Shown here: piece after piece, positions 26,609 through 33,619 of the stretch
How the letters are laid out: each line of letters begins with the position of its first letter
Position numbering within the stretch: the stretch's first letter is position 1
NCBI RefSeq assembly: GCF_000243335.1
Contig: NZ_JH597773.1
Location: 3,342,156-3,406,155 of the forward strand
DNA: 64,000 nucleotides
Direction of reading: 5' to 3'
Origin: Leptonema illini DSM 21528
GTDB taxonomy: Bacteria; Spirochaetota; Leptospiria; Leptospirales; Leptonemataceae
Made by a program: the position numbers and the translations under genes
Notes under the pieces: generated by a model
The model's input: the letters and a program-made list of their open reading frames with translations, nothing else
What the model was told of the DNA's origin: nothing
Database searches by the model: none

Positions 26609-28057
26609 ATGCGCATCCATCTGATCGGCGTCGGCGGAGCGGCCATGGGCAACCTGGCCGCCATGTTAAAAGAGGCCGGCCATACGATCACCGGCTCTGA
26701 TCAGGCCCTCTATCCTCCGATGTCGGACCGGCTTAAAGAATGGAACATCGAGGCCGGTCCGTTCGATCGCAGCCGCATCTATTCGGACGGCAGAGCGCAT
26801 GCCGATCTGTATATCGTCGGCAACGTCATCTCACGCGGCAATATCGAACTGGAAGAGGTGCTCGATCATAACCTGCCTCTTACAAGCATGTCGGGAGCGC
26901 TCTACGATTTCTTCTTAAAAGGACGCCGTGTGCAGGTCATCGCCGGCACACACGGCAAGACGACGACATCGTTCCTGCTACATCACATCCTGCATCATGC
27001 GGGACGCAAGCCCGGCCTCTTTGCCGGAGGCATCCGCGCCGATGGGCATCCGGGGTATGCTCTGCCCGGAGCCGAGCTTTTCGTGATCGAAGGCGACGAG
27101 TATGACACGGCCTTCTTTGATAAAGGGCCGAAGTTCCTGCATTACCGACCGACCGATCTGGTGCTCACGCATGTTGAGTTCGATCATGCCGATATCTACG
27201 AAAACTTCGAGGCCTACAAGCGCGCCTTCCGTCTGCTGCTGCGCTGGATTCCGTCGACGGGCAACGTCGCCGCCTTTGCCGGGTCGTCTGGCGTGCGCGA
27301 GGTGATGAAGTCGCTGCCGGCGGGGCAGTCTCTCTGGTATGGATCTGCGGCAGATGGGGATCTGCTGGATCAGGTCGGAACTCCGACCGGATTTTCGGGC
27401 TTTCGTCGGGAGGCCCGGCGCATCTACCTTGATGGAATCGGAGATGCCGACGTCCCCTTTATCGGCGCCCACAACACGGCAAACGCCCTCGGCGCTGCCT
27501 TGATCGCCCGGCAGCTCGGCGTTTCGGGCGAAAAGATCCTCGAAGCGCTGAGCAACTTCCCCGGCGTGCTGCGGCGACAGCAGATCCGCCGGCAGGTCGG
27601 AACTCCGACGGGAAAAGAGATCGTCTTTATGGAGGATTTCGCCCATCATCCGACCGCTGTGCAGGTCACCGTAGACGCCGCCAGGCAGGCGTATCCGCAT
27701 CATCACATCATCGGGCTTTTTGAGCCCCGCAGCGCCACCTCGCATCGCAACACCTTTCAGAAAGAGTATGAACAGGCCTTCTCGGCCCTCGACGAGGCCT
27801 TTCTCACCGATGTATTCAATCCGGGCAAGGTAGCGTCTGATGAAAGGCTGGACGTGGCGGGGCTGGTGGAGTCGCTCAAGCAGTCGGGGCGGAGCGCGCA
27901 TTTTGCCGCATCGCCCGATCAGCTGTTCGAGCAGCTTAAGGACCATCTGCAAAAAGGCGTCGGAGTTCCGACCTTGATCCTCGCCATGTCAAACGGCGGA
28001 TTTGGAGGCATCTATTCAAAGATCGATGCCCTTATAGACGCCTTACAGAAGGGTTGA
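26609..28057 (+). CDS. mpl: murein tripeptide ligase (UDP-MurNAc:L-Ala-gamma-D-Glu-mDAP ligase)
   Basis: 482 residues. Mur-ligase order: N-terminal Rossmann MRIHLIGVGGAAMGNLAAML, ATP-binding AGTHGKTTTSFLLHH at about 116-130, central domain with EGDEYDTAFFDKGPKF, and C-terminal domain with EDFAHHPTAVQV and FEPRSATSHRN. Recycles murein tripeptide in the cytoplasm. ATG 26609 has GGAG 5 nt upstream. Three VGTPT-type palindromes lie inside it (27373, 27596, 27959), each read in frame. The EDFAHHP segment appears about five residues longer than in my memory of E. coli Mpl exactly where one copy sits. Confidence 0.95.
   Translation: MRIHLIGVGGAAMGNLAAMLKEAGHTITGSDQALYPPMSDRLKEWNIEAGPFDRSRIYSDGRAHADLYIVGNVISRGNIELEEVLDHNLPLTSMSGALYDFFLKGRRVQVIAGTHGKTTTSFLLHHILHHAGRKPGLFAGGIRADGHPGYALPGAELFVIEGDEYDTAFFDKGPKFLHYRPTDLVLTHVEFDHADIYENFEAYKRAFRLLLRWIPSTGNVAAFAGSSGVREVMKSLPAGQSLWYGSAADGDLLDQVGTPTGFSGFRREARRIYLDGIGDADVPFIGAHNTANALGAALIARQLGVSGEKILEALSNFPGVLRRQQIRRQVGTPTGKEIVFMEDFAHHPTAVQVTVDAARQAYPHHHIIGLFEPRSATSHRNTFQKEYEQAFSALDEAFLTDVFNPGKVASDERLDVAGLVESLKQSGRSAHFAASPDQLFEQLKDHLQKGVGVPTLILAMSNGGFGGIYSKIDALIDALQKG
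27373..27388. repeat. VGTPT palindromic repeat, copy 3
   Basis: GGTCGGAACTCCGACC inside mpl, read as V-G-T-P-T (preceded by D-Q). Confidence 0.85.
27596..27609. repeat. VGTPT palindromic repeat, copy 4
   Basis: GTCGGAACTCCGAC inside mpl, read as V-G-T-P-T, just before the conserved EDFAHHPTA segment. Confidence 0.85.
27959..27972. repeat. VGTPT palindromic repeat, copy 5 (opposite orientation)
   Basis: GTCGGAGTTCCGAC inside mpl near the 3' end, read as V-G-V-P-T because the central dinucleotide is inverted relative to copies 3 and 4. Confidence 0.85.
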
Positions 28058-28087
28058 CGGCGCCCGCCTGTGAATTTTACTGATTCT

Positions 28088-28117
28088 CAGTCTCAGAAAA
28101 CTTGTTTTTCGAGACTG
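28088..28117. other. inverted repeat upstream of FMN-binding protein gene
   Basis: CAGTCTC and GAGACTG pair, with inner GAAAA/TTTTC pairs and a short loop. It ends 13 nt before the ATG and overlaps the ribosome binding region (CGGAG), so it could control translation or bind a regulator. No T-tract follows on the plus strand. Confidence 0.5.
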
Positions 28118-28130
28118 TTCGGAGACCACG

Positions 28131-28700
28131 ATGCACAGAACTCTCTCGAAATCTCACGGCCTCTTTGCGCCGCGGCGCTGGCTCGCTGGCCTTTTACTTG
28201 TCTCGCTCGCCCTGCCCGCCGCCGCCCAGGCCCGGGTATACACAACTCCCGAACAGGCGCTTGAGCAGGCCTTTGGCAAGAACTACGAAAAGAAGCGGCT
28301 GCATCTGTATCCGGCGCAGAAAGAGGCCATCGAGAAGAAGATCGGCCGTGACGTAAAAAGCCGACTCTACACCGTCTATGTCGGATTCGACGCAAACAAA
28401 AGGACGACGGGCTATGGCTTCTTTCATACCGAGCGCGTCCGCACAAAAGAACAGACGCTTTTCATCGTCGTCACGCCCGACGAGAAAATCCGCGACGTCG
28501 TGCTCATCAGCTTCTACGAACCCGACGACTATGCGCCCACCGATCGCTGGCTGAAGCTACTGCTCGGCAAATCGAAATCCGACGCGCTAACGCCCGGCGT
28601 CGATCTGCCCGCCATCAGCGGAGCGACGTTAACCACACGCAGCTCGGCCGATACGGCGAAGCTTGCCCTGGCCCTGACTGTTTACGCGAAGCAACTATGA
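28131..28700 (+). CDS. periplasmic FMN-binding domain protein
   Basis: 189 residues. Signal peptide (hydrophobic core about 18-33, AQA site), then an FMN_bind domain whose C-terminal GVDLPAISGATLTTRS carries the SGATxT-type threonine that binds FMN covalently in RnfG/NqrC relatives. Likely an electron carrier facing the periplasm. Its stop overlaps the next gene's ATG (ATGA), so the three genes 28131-29724 form one operon. GGAG 6 nt before the ATG. Confidence 0.85.
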   Translation: MHRTLSKSHGLFAPRRWLAGLLLVSLALPAAAQARVYTTPEQALEQAFGKNYEKKRLHLYPAQKEAIEKKIGRDVKSRLYTVYVGFDANKRTTGYGFFHTERVRTKEQTLFIVVTPDEKIRDVVLISFYEPDDYAPTDRWLKLLLGKSKSDALTPGVDLPAISGATLTTRSSADTAKLALALTVYAKQL

Positions 28701-29185
28701 AGTTCTTTATTACGGGAACAATCCGAAGCGAGAAAGGGCCGCGGGCCATTCTTACGTTCACGCTGCTTTTCTTTCTCGTCTTTCTCGCTATGAACGTCGC
28801 CCTGCTTTTTGCGCAGACCGGACTGCTTCCCTCGCAGATCGCCGAGCTACACGAGCCGTCGACCGTGATGCGCCTTGAACGCACGCATGTGCAGCTCTTT
28901 CTCTTCACGCTCGTCTATGTGATCAGCGCCTCGATCTTCTTCCAGACACGCATCGGTCCGGGATTCAAACGCTTCGGACTATTTGCCGGAGCACTGTTAA
29001 CCTTTTTCTACATCGTTTCGTATCCGCTGCTACTGACTGCAGATGCCTTGCCCGTATATCTTTATTCGATCGCTACGATTGCCGTGCATCTCTGGTACGC
29101 CTTACTCATCGGTTATCTTCTCTATGATCTGTATGCACCGGCCGGGCATCTTGCACCGGAACATCCGGTGTCTGGAGAGCATTGA
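28697..29185 (+). CDS. four-span membrane protein of redox operon
   Basis: 162 residues, four membrane spans. Histidines lie near span ends (HEPSTVMRLERTHVQLFLF; AVHLWYALLIGYLLYD), which could ligate haem, but no known cytochrome b signature is seen. Translationally coupled to the FMN-binding protein; probably its membrane partner. Function is inference. Confidence 0.75.
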   Translation: MKFFITGTIRSEKGPRAILTFTLLFFLVFLAMNVALLFAQTGLLPSQIAELHEPSTVMRLERTHVQLFLFTLVYVISASIFFQTRIGPGFKRFGLFAGALLTFFYIVSYPLLLTADALPVYLYSIATIAVHLWYALLIGYLLYDLYAPAGHLAPEHPVSGEH

Positions 29186-29724
29186 TGCGCGACCCCGATC
29201 TGAAAAAAGATCAGCGGTTCTGGAAGGTCATCCTCATCGCCTTTTACGCCTTCTCGTTTTTGCAGCTTCTCAGCGGCACGTATCTTTTCTTCGAAAAGAT
29301 CGGATGGCATCCGGCTGACATCGTCGAATACTACCACGGCTCAGAGGCGATGCTGGCTCAGTTTCCCGGTCGCCCTGACCGCTTCAAGAATCCGGCCAGC
29401 TGGGAGGGACGTCTGGAAACCGTATTTGCCCATGCCATCGCCTACTCCGTGCTTGTGCTTGGATTGACGCATCTGCTGCGTTCGTCCGTTAAGGGCGGGC
29501 GGCGCTTTTATGATGTAATCTCCTTCGTTTTCTTTGCCGCTGCGGCCGCCGACCTCGGGCTCGACTTCGGCATCCTGCTTGCTCCCTGGTGGGTGGCGCC
29601 GCTCAAGCTTCCGGCCTTTCTGCTCTTTGTCTCGTCAGGATTCCTGACGCTGTTCCTTCTATCGCTGCGCATGATGCGCGATGCATCCGTTCCTTTTTCA
29701 GACCGATCTCAAAAAGCAGATTGA
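29185..29724 (+). CDS. four-span membrane protein of redox operon
   Basis: 179 residues with four membrane spans. After span 1 comes a periplasmic-looking loop with YYHGSEAMLAQFPGRPDRFKNPASWEGRLETVFAHAI. This HGSE loop followed by a His in the next helix is a pattern I associate with membrane partners of FMN-binding proteins, but I cannot name the family. The ATG overlaps the previous stop by one base, with GGAG just upstream. Confidence 0.75.
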   Translation: MRDPDLKKDQRFWKVILIAFYAFSFLQLLSGTYLFFEKIGWHPADIVEYYHGSEAMLAQFPGRPDRFKNPASWEGRLETVFAHAIAYSVLVLGLTHLLRSSVKGGRRFYDVISFVFFAAAAADLGLDFGILLAPWWVAPLKLPAFLLFVSSGFLTLFLLSLRMMRDASVPFSDRSQKAD

Positions 29725-29755
29725 CGGCCGCCGTTTTTCGGAATCCGATCGACCT

Positions 29756-30790
29756 ATGAAATCCAACGTTCTTCGCCGCAGAGCTGCGGCGCTTGCAGTG
29801 ACATTTGCACTTGTTACAGGCGTGATCGCTTGCAAAGATAAAGCGACTCCGGCCGATCTCCAGGGCGCCATCCTGACTGCCGTCAGCGGACAGGTGACGC
29901 TGATCAAAGGAGATACGAAAACGACGGTAACGGCCGACAAGCTCTACTCAAAAGAGGCCATGCTTCTCAGCGGAATGATTCTCGAAACGGGAAAAGACGG
30001 CAAGGTAGACATGCAGTTCCAGACAGGCACGCAGCTCCGTGTCGGACCTTCCAGCCGCATCAAACTCGAAAACGCTCAGGTACTTACGGGCGAGAACTTC
30101 TCGCAGACGCTCATCCGCATCGACTCGGGCTCGCTTTATACAAAGGTGAATCGCCTTGAGAAGGGCTCGTCGTTCTCGCTCATCACTCCGACGGCGACGG
30201 CATCGGTGCGCGGCACGGACTTTCTCACGAAGGTTGAAGAAGGCGAATCCAGCGTTCTCGTACAGGACGGCGCCGTTGCCGTAACCGACGATGAATTCAA
30301 GAAGGAAGAGGTCGTCGAAGGCGGCAATAAGGCCGAGGTCGACAATGCCAGCGTCGACGTGAAGCCTCTTGATGAAGAGGATAAGAAAGAGCTTCAGGAA
30401 TACGGCTCGAATATCCAGGGCATCACCGAACAGGGACGTCAGCAGATCAACAGCATCTTACAGACCTTCGAAGAGAACAAGGCTGAGATCATGAAGGCCA
30501 TCGAAGGACAGAAAGAGGCCAACAAAGAACTGATCGAAGGCCAGAAGGAAAACAACCGAAAGCTTATAGAAGGACAGCTCGAATCCAACCGTCAGCTGAT
30601 GGAACAGCAGAAGGAACGCGACCGTGAGGCAAAAGAAGCCATTGAGTCGCAGGGCAAAGAGGATGTGAAGAAGAACGTCGAAGAAGGCCGTCAGGGCATC
30701 GAAGAGCAGAAAAGCCAGAAGCCGACGAATACACAGTCCGAAACGCAAAGCGAGCTTGATCGCATCAAGCAGCAAAAGCCCGGTAACTGA
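29756..30790 (+). CDS. FecR-domain lipoprotein with C-terminal coiled-coil repeats
   Basis: 344 residues. Lipoprotein signal with VIAC (Cys at about 26), a FecR domain (AVSGQVTLIKGDTKTTV ... GSLYTKVNRLEKGSSFSLITPTATASVRGTDF) and a long Glu/Lys/Gln-rich helical tail. The tail holds four 11-residue repeats at about 242-285 of the form IEGQKExNxxL. FecR-domain lipoproteins in spirochaetes are usually envelope or signalling proteins. ATG at 29756; the ORF extends upstream into the previous gene. A strong terminator follows. Confidence 0.88.
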   Translation: MKSNVLRRRAAALAVTFALVTGVIACKDKATPADLQGAILTAVSGQVTLIKGDTKTTVTADKLYSKEAMLLSGMILETGKDGKVDMQFQTGTQLRVGPSSRIKLENAQVLTGENFSQTLIRIDSGSLYTKVNRLEKGSSFSLITPTATASVRGTDFLTKVEEGESSVLVQDGAVAVTDDEFKKEEVVEGGNKAEVDNASVDVKPLDEEDKKELQEYGSNIQGITEQGRQQINSILQTFEENKAEIMKAIEGQKEANKELIEGQKENNRKLIEGQLESNRQLMEQQKERDREAKEAIESQGKEDVKKNVEEGRQGIEEQKSQKPTNTQSETQSELDRIKQQKPGN

Positions 30791-30798
30791 TAACGCAG

Positions 30799-30826
30799 AA
30801 GCCGCCCTGATCGGGGCGGCTTTTTT
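30799..30826 (+). terminator. rho-independent terminator after FecR-domain gene
   Basis: Stem GCCGCCC/GGGCGGC (extended by AA/TT) with a short loop, then six T. Marks the left border of the accessory region. Confidence 0.9.
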
Positions 30827-30871
30827 GTGCGAAGGGGGAGGAGCCGGGAGTCGGGAGGGGTAGAGCTGGGC

Positions 30872-30885
30872 CACAAAGAGTGGAG
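30872..30885 (+). repeat. toxin-module junction repeat, copy 1
   Basis: CACAAAGAGTGGAG. Read as A-T-K-S-G in the frame that continues into the HExxH toxin tip at 30915. An in-frame TAG lies 10 nt upstream of GCC ACA, so the tip is cut off from any larger gene. Confidence 0.65.
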
Positions 30886-30914
30886 TCGGGCTTGCGGATG
30901 ATCTGATTCGTCCT

Positions 30915-31316
30915 ATGGATGCGAGTGGGCTACCATTCAAAGGTCCAAATCAAACAGCTGGACAATTCCTTTCTGACACTATTGTAGCTCGAGAGCTGAA
31001 AGGTGTTAATTTTTCTTATAAACCAATTTATGATTCGAATTTGAAAAATGCTGGTGAAGCTGTCTTGGGACAAAAAAGCTTCATCGGACCACAAGCATTT
31101 AATCCAGAATTGATTGGCAAAAGAAGTTTGTTCTCAAAACCACTTACACAACGTCAAACAGCAGCATGGGTTCAATTGCACGAGGATCTTCATCAAAGAA
31201 TATTTCAACGCGCCGCGCAGTCCAGTAAGTGGAGACAATTGTTTAAGAATCCAACTGCTGAACACAAATATATGGACGAAGTTCTAAACCGATACTTTCA
31301 AATGCGAGGATGGTAA
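30915..31316 (+). CDS. displaced polymorphic-toxin tip with HExxH motif
   Basis: 133 residues from ATG 30915, but the frame is open back to the junction repeat at 30870. It has LHEDLH (His about 89, Glu 90, His 93) in a helix WVQLHEDLHQRIFQ and a downstream EHKYMDEVL, as in zinc metallopeptidase toxin domains. There is no signal, delivery domain or clear ribosome binding site. AT-rich, unlike the flanking genes. Followed 1 nt later by a small partner gene, the usual toxin-immunity order. The toxin identity is inference from motif, size and order. Confidence 0.6.
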   Translation: MDASGLPFKGPNQTAGQFLSDTIVARELKGVNFSYKPIYDSNLKNAGEAVLGQKSFIGPQAFNPELIGKRSLFSKPLTQRQTAAWVQLHEDLHQRIFQRAAQSSKWRQLFKNPTAEHKYMDEVLNRYFQMRGW

Positions 31317-31317
31317 A

Positions 31318-31608
31318 ATGATAGATGCAAATACTGTTCGAAATATATTACTAAATGGATCCTTGAAAGAAGTATTAGGATTGAAATGCCCAGAGTGTGG
31401 AAGATTGCTTGAAATTCAATACTCAAGTGGTTCTGGAGGATCATATGCAGTCAATTGTGAATGTTTTAAATTTGGCTTGCGGGGAGATGGTGTTCCTGAA
31501 CCTGAATGGGTAAAAGATGTGGATAGGAGTATGCGAGTATATGATATAGAATCCAAATATGAATTCAGGGTAACTATTGAACATGGTGAAATAATAAAAG
31601 AAGGATAA
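31318..31608 (+). CDS. putative immunity protein with zinc-ribbon start
   Basis: 96 residues. CPEC at about 25-28 and CEC at about 49-51 could form a zinc ribbon. GAGG 7 nt before the ATG. It directly follows the HExxH toxin tip, so it is probably its cognate immunity protein; no family recognised. Followed after 2 bp by the second junction repeat. Confidence 0.6.
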   Translation: MIDANTVRNILLNGSLKEVLGLKCPECGRLLEIQYSSGSGGSYAVNCECFKFGLRGDGVPEPEWVKDVDRSMRVYDIESKYEFRVTIEHGEIIKEG

Positions 31609-31610
31609 GT

Positions 31611-31624
31611 CACAAAGAGTGGAG
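31611..31624 (+). repeat. toxin-module junction repeat, copy 2, with poly-G tract
   Basis: CACAAAGAGTGGAG (GT precedes) followed by an eight-G run at 31624-31631. The V-T-K-S-G frame meets a stop just after the G run; losing two or gaining one G would join it to the papain-like toxin frame. Confidence 0.65.
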
Positions 31625-32126
31625 GGGGGGGTTAGTCGGTGTCGTTGGAGGTAGGGGGCTTCCTTATTTGTCTGAGAATCCAACTGTTCGCATGATTGCT
31701 CAAACAGAAGAAATGCCATGCGGGGTTGCGTGCAGTCGACAATTATTGAGAGAAAGTGGAGTTTTCGTTTCAGAAGATGCTCTAGGTCGCTACGAAATAT
31801 CATCCAAAAACGGGAACTGTCGCTGAAGATATTGCAGAGACCTTAAATCAACACTTCAGGACAGATAAGATATTGGGTGGAACTGCCGATGTTGATGATC
31901 TGGCCGCTTTTGCTAGGCAACATGATGCAACATGGATGGCTTTGTTGAAAAAACCTTCCGGCAACCACTGGGTAATTGTAGATGATCTGGATGAAGCTGA
32001 CCTCATGACGATAAGAGATCCTGCAAGTTTGAATGGTCTGGGAGGCGGTTTCGGCACTCGTGCGACAATGATTTTGACAGATTCTTAGAACAATGGCGAT
32101 TGTCTGGATATGGTGCAGTATGGTGA
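31611..32126 (+). pseudogene. papain/C39-like toxin tip 1, frameshifted
   Basis: Three reading frames together give one domain: G-LPYLSENPTVRMIAQ, then TEEMPCGVACSRQLLRESGV (catalytic Cys), then, after a frameshift near 31800, GTVAEDIAETLNQHF ... KKPSGNHWVIVDDLDEADL (catalytic His) and IRDPASLNGLGGGFGTR, then another shift near 32080 into DRFLEQWRLSGYGAVW. This is the Cys-His-Asp order of C39-like/Tox-PL papain-fold domains. The shifts mean it is inactive as read, unless they are sequencing errors. Confidence 0.6.
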
Positions 32127-32130
32127 TGCT

Positions 32131-32388
32131 ATGGAGATGGAAACAGCAAAGGAAAGATTAACCGAAGTGGGTTTACGAGCCCGAATTGACAGAGAGCATA
32201 GATCATTGTTCGGAGGGATACCTTCCTCTCGGGGCAGTGTGCTCATACATGGTTTCTTTATGTATGAGTCCGATGGTAAATGGATCGTGGAGTTTGCCGA
32301 TGACGGGCAAATTCCTGTATGCCATAAGCACGAAACCCTTGAGGAAGCGGTTCAGACTGTTGTAGGGCGTTTAAGGTCTGTCATGTGA
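32131..32388 (+). CDS. putative immunity protein for papain-like toxin 1
   Basis: 85 residues from ATG 32131 (MEMETAKERLTEV); the frame opens at 32110. Soluble, with GSVLIHGFFMYESDGKWIVEF and a C-terminal helix. It overlaps the end of toxin tip 1, as immunity genes do. No family recognised. Confidence 0.55.
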   Translation: MEMETAKERLTEVGLRARIDREHRSLFGGIPSSRGSVLIHGFFMYESDGKWIVEFADDGQIPVCHKHETLEEAVQTVVGRLRSVM

Positions 32389-32390
32389 GC

Positions 32391-32802
32391 TGGGGTGTCC
32401 ATAAAGGTGACGCAGAAATGTATGAAGCAATTCGGCGGATCGGTTTTGCGGATAATCTTGGTACAGGCGCTACGCAAACTGCAGAACTTCTTAATGGTGT
32501 ATTAGGCCGGAAAGCGTTTCAAGGCGGTAGTCTCCCCTATGAAACTATTCCTGAGGCAGCGGCTTGGTTAAAAGCCAATTCTAATGCAGAGTTCATGGCG
32601 GTATTACGTGGTGCTGGCGGAAAAGATCATATGGTCATCGTAGACGGCCTTGAAAAAGGTATTCGATCCTGGGGGGCCGAAAGTTCCGGAGGGCGGTTTT
32701 GGAACTCGAGGCACCATCTTATTTGATGATTTTATGGAAAAATGGCGGGCAGTCAAGTCAGCTAACTGGAGGAAATCAATATATGCGCCTTTTTCCACAT
32801 GA
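32391..32802 (+). pseudogene. papain/C39-like toxin tip 2, truncated and frameshifted
   Basis: Homologous to the second half of tip 1: LGTGATQTAELLNGVLGRKAF, AEFMAVLRGAGGKDHMVIVDGLEKGI (catalytic His region), then, after an apparent 2-nt deletion near 32667 (CGATCC for CGAGATCC), PKVPEGGFGTRGTILFDDF and EKWRAVKSANWRKS. The Cys half is missing, and it starts directly after immunity gene 1 without a junction repeat. A dead copy left after recombination. Confidence 0.6.
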
Positions 32803-32980
32803 AATACTCATAAAAAATCTGAAGCAGGAAATTCCCGTTGATGCAAAAAGACAGTATCTGACTCAAGAGCAAGCTTATGATAGGTTAAAAGCGTGGACGG
32901 GACAAGATTTTGGTCTGAATGTAAAGAAGTGGGAGGAATGGTTCCGAAAGGATGGTAAATTAAGTATGAAAAAACAATAG
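32783..32980 (+). CDS. putative immunity protein for papain-like toxin 2
   Basis: 65 residues starting MRLFPHEIL, with GGAGG 7-8 nt upstream, overlapping the end of toxin tip 2. Contains YLTQEQAYDRLKAWTG. Different from immunity protein 1, although the two toxin tips are related. No family recognised. Confidence 0.5.
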   Translation: MRLFPHEILIKNLKQEIPVDAKRQYLTQEQAYDRLKAWTGQDFGLNVKKWEEWFRKDGKLSMKKQ

Positions 32981-33017
32981 AGCAGTCGCACTTTTCGTAC
33001 TGTAGCTCTACACTGTT

Positions 33018-33030
33018 GTCACAAAGAGTG
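33018..33030 (+). repeat. toxin-module junction repeat, copy 3
   Basis: GTCACAAAGAGTG, read V-T-K-S before diverging into D-L-T-P-stop. It precedes the nuclease-toxin tail. Confidence 0.65.
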
Positions 33031-33046
33031 ACCTGACCCCTTAAAA

Positions 33047-33214
33047 TTGGAAAAAGAATGGCAAACTGCGCTCGATAGGGGAAGTGAGGTTACGGTTGAT
33101 ATCAAACCAACTTATCCTGGAAACTCACTTCGCCCGGATTCGATCGAAATACTATACGCGATTGATAATAAGCGATACTGGCGAAGCTTTGAGAATGTCT
33201 CTGCACTACAGTGA
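33047..33214 (+). pseudogene. C-terminal tail of a YeeF/NucA-type nuclease toxin
   Basis: 55 residues, from TTG 33047 (LEKEWQTALDRG) to stop 33214, containing VDIKPTYPGNSLRPDSIEI and DNKRYWRSFEN. This matches the end of DNA/RNA non-specific endonuclease toxin domains found with YezG-type immunity proteins. The catalytic part is absent, so it is a remnant. Confidence 0.6.
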
Positions 33215-33223
33215 GGTTTATAT

Positions 33224-33619
33224 ATGAATAGCACGATTGAAAGCATCTACCATCAACTTGGCACCTATGCGCTGGCCTATGCGGAAAGATTAAATGGAAA
33301 ACTGCTAATCTATGCGGAGATTGAAGAAGGCGTTATATCAGCAGATATGTTTTACCATGAAGGGAGTCGAAAAGTTGTAAGATTTCGTTTCTGTCCCAAA
33401 GAGATTCGAGAGTTTATCAAGGACCTCTGGAAAGAATGGCAGAAGGTGACGGGAAACAAGGAATGGAATGGAATGATTTTTATCCTTGAGAATACTAATT
33501 TTAATATAGAATATATATATCCAGATCAGATGATTGAGGATGGAGGTCTGCATGATCGCCGTGATAGAGTCGTGACGGATCATTTTGGTAACGCTGATAT
33601 CGACTATTCCAGCCCATGA
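33224..33619 (+). CDS. YezG/DUF600-type immunity protein
   Basis: 131 residues. It resembles the YezG (DUF600) family: start ESIYHQLGTYALAYAERLN, LLIYAEIEEGVISADMFY, the helix IREFIKDLWKEWQKV and WNGMIFILENTNFNIEYIY. The family neutralises YeeF-type nuclease toxins, and a YeeF-like tail lies directly upstream. Intact, with GAGG 7 nt before the ATG. The gene may still protect against a nuclease toxin delivered by other cells. Confidence 0.75.
   Translation: MNSTIESIYHQLGTYALAYAERLNGKLLIYAEIEEGVISADMFYHEGSRKVVRFRFCPKEIREFIKDLWKEWQKVTGNKEWNGMIFILENTNFNIEYIYPDQMIEDGGLHDRRDRVVTDHFGNADIDYSSP

Noticed and set aside
26978-27952. Long minus-strand ORF inside mpl
   Set aside because: Antisense shadow of a clear Mur ligase.
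31611-33030. CACAAAGAGTG repeats as a CRISPR array
   Set aside because: Only three copies, spaced by 740 to 1400 bp of coding-like sequence.
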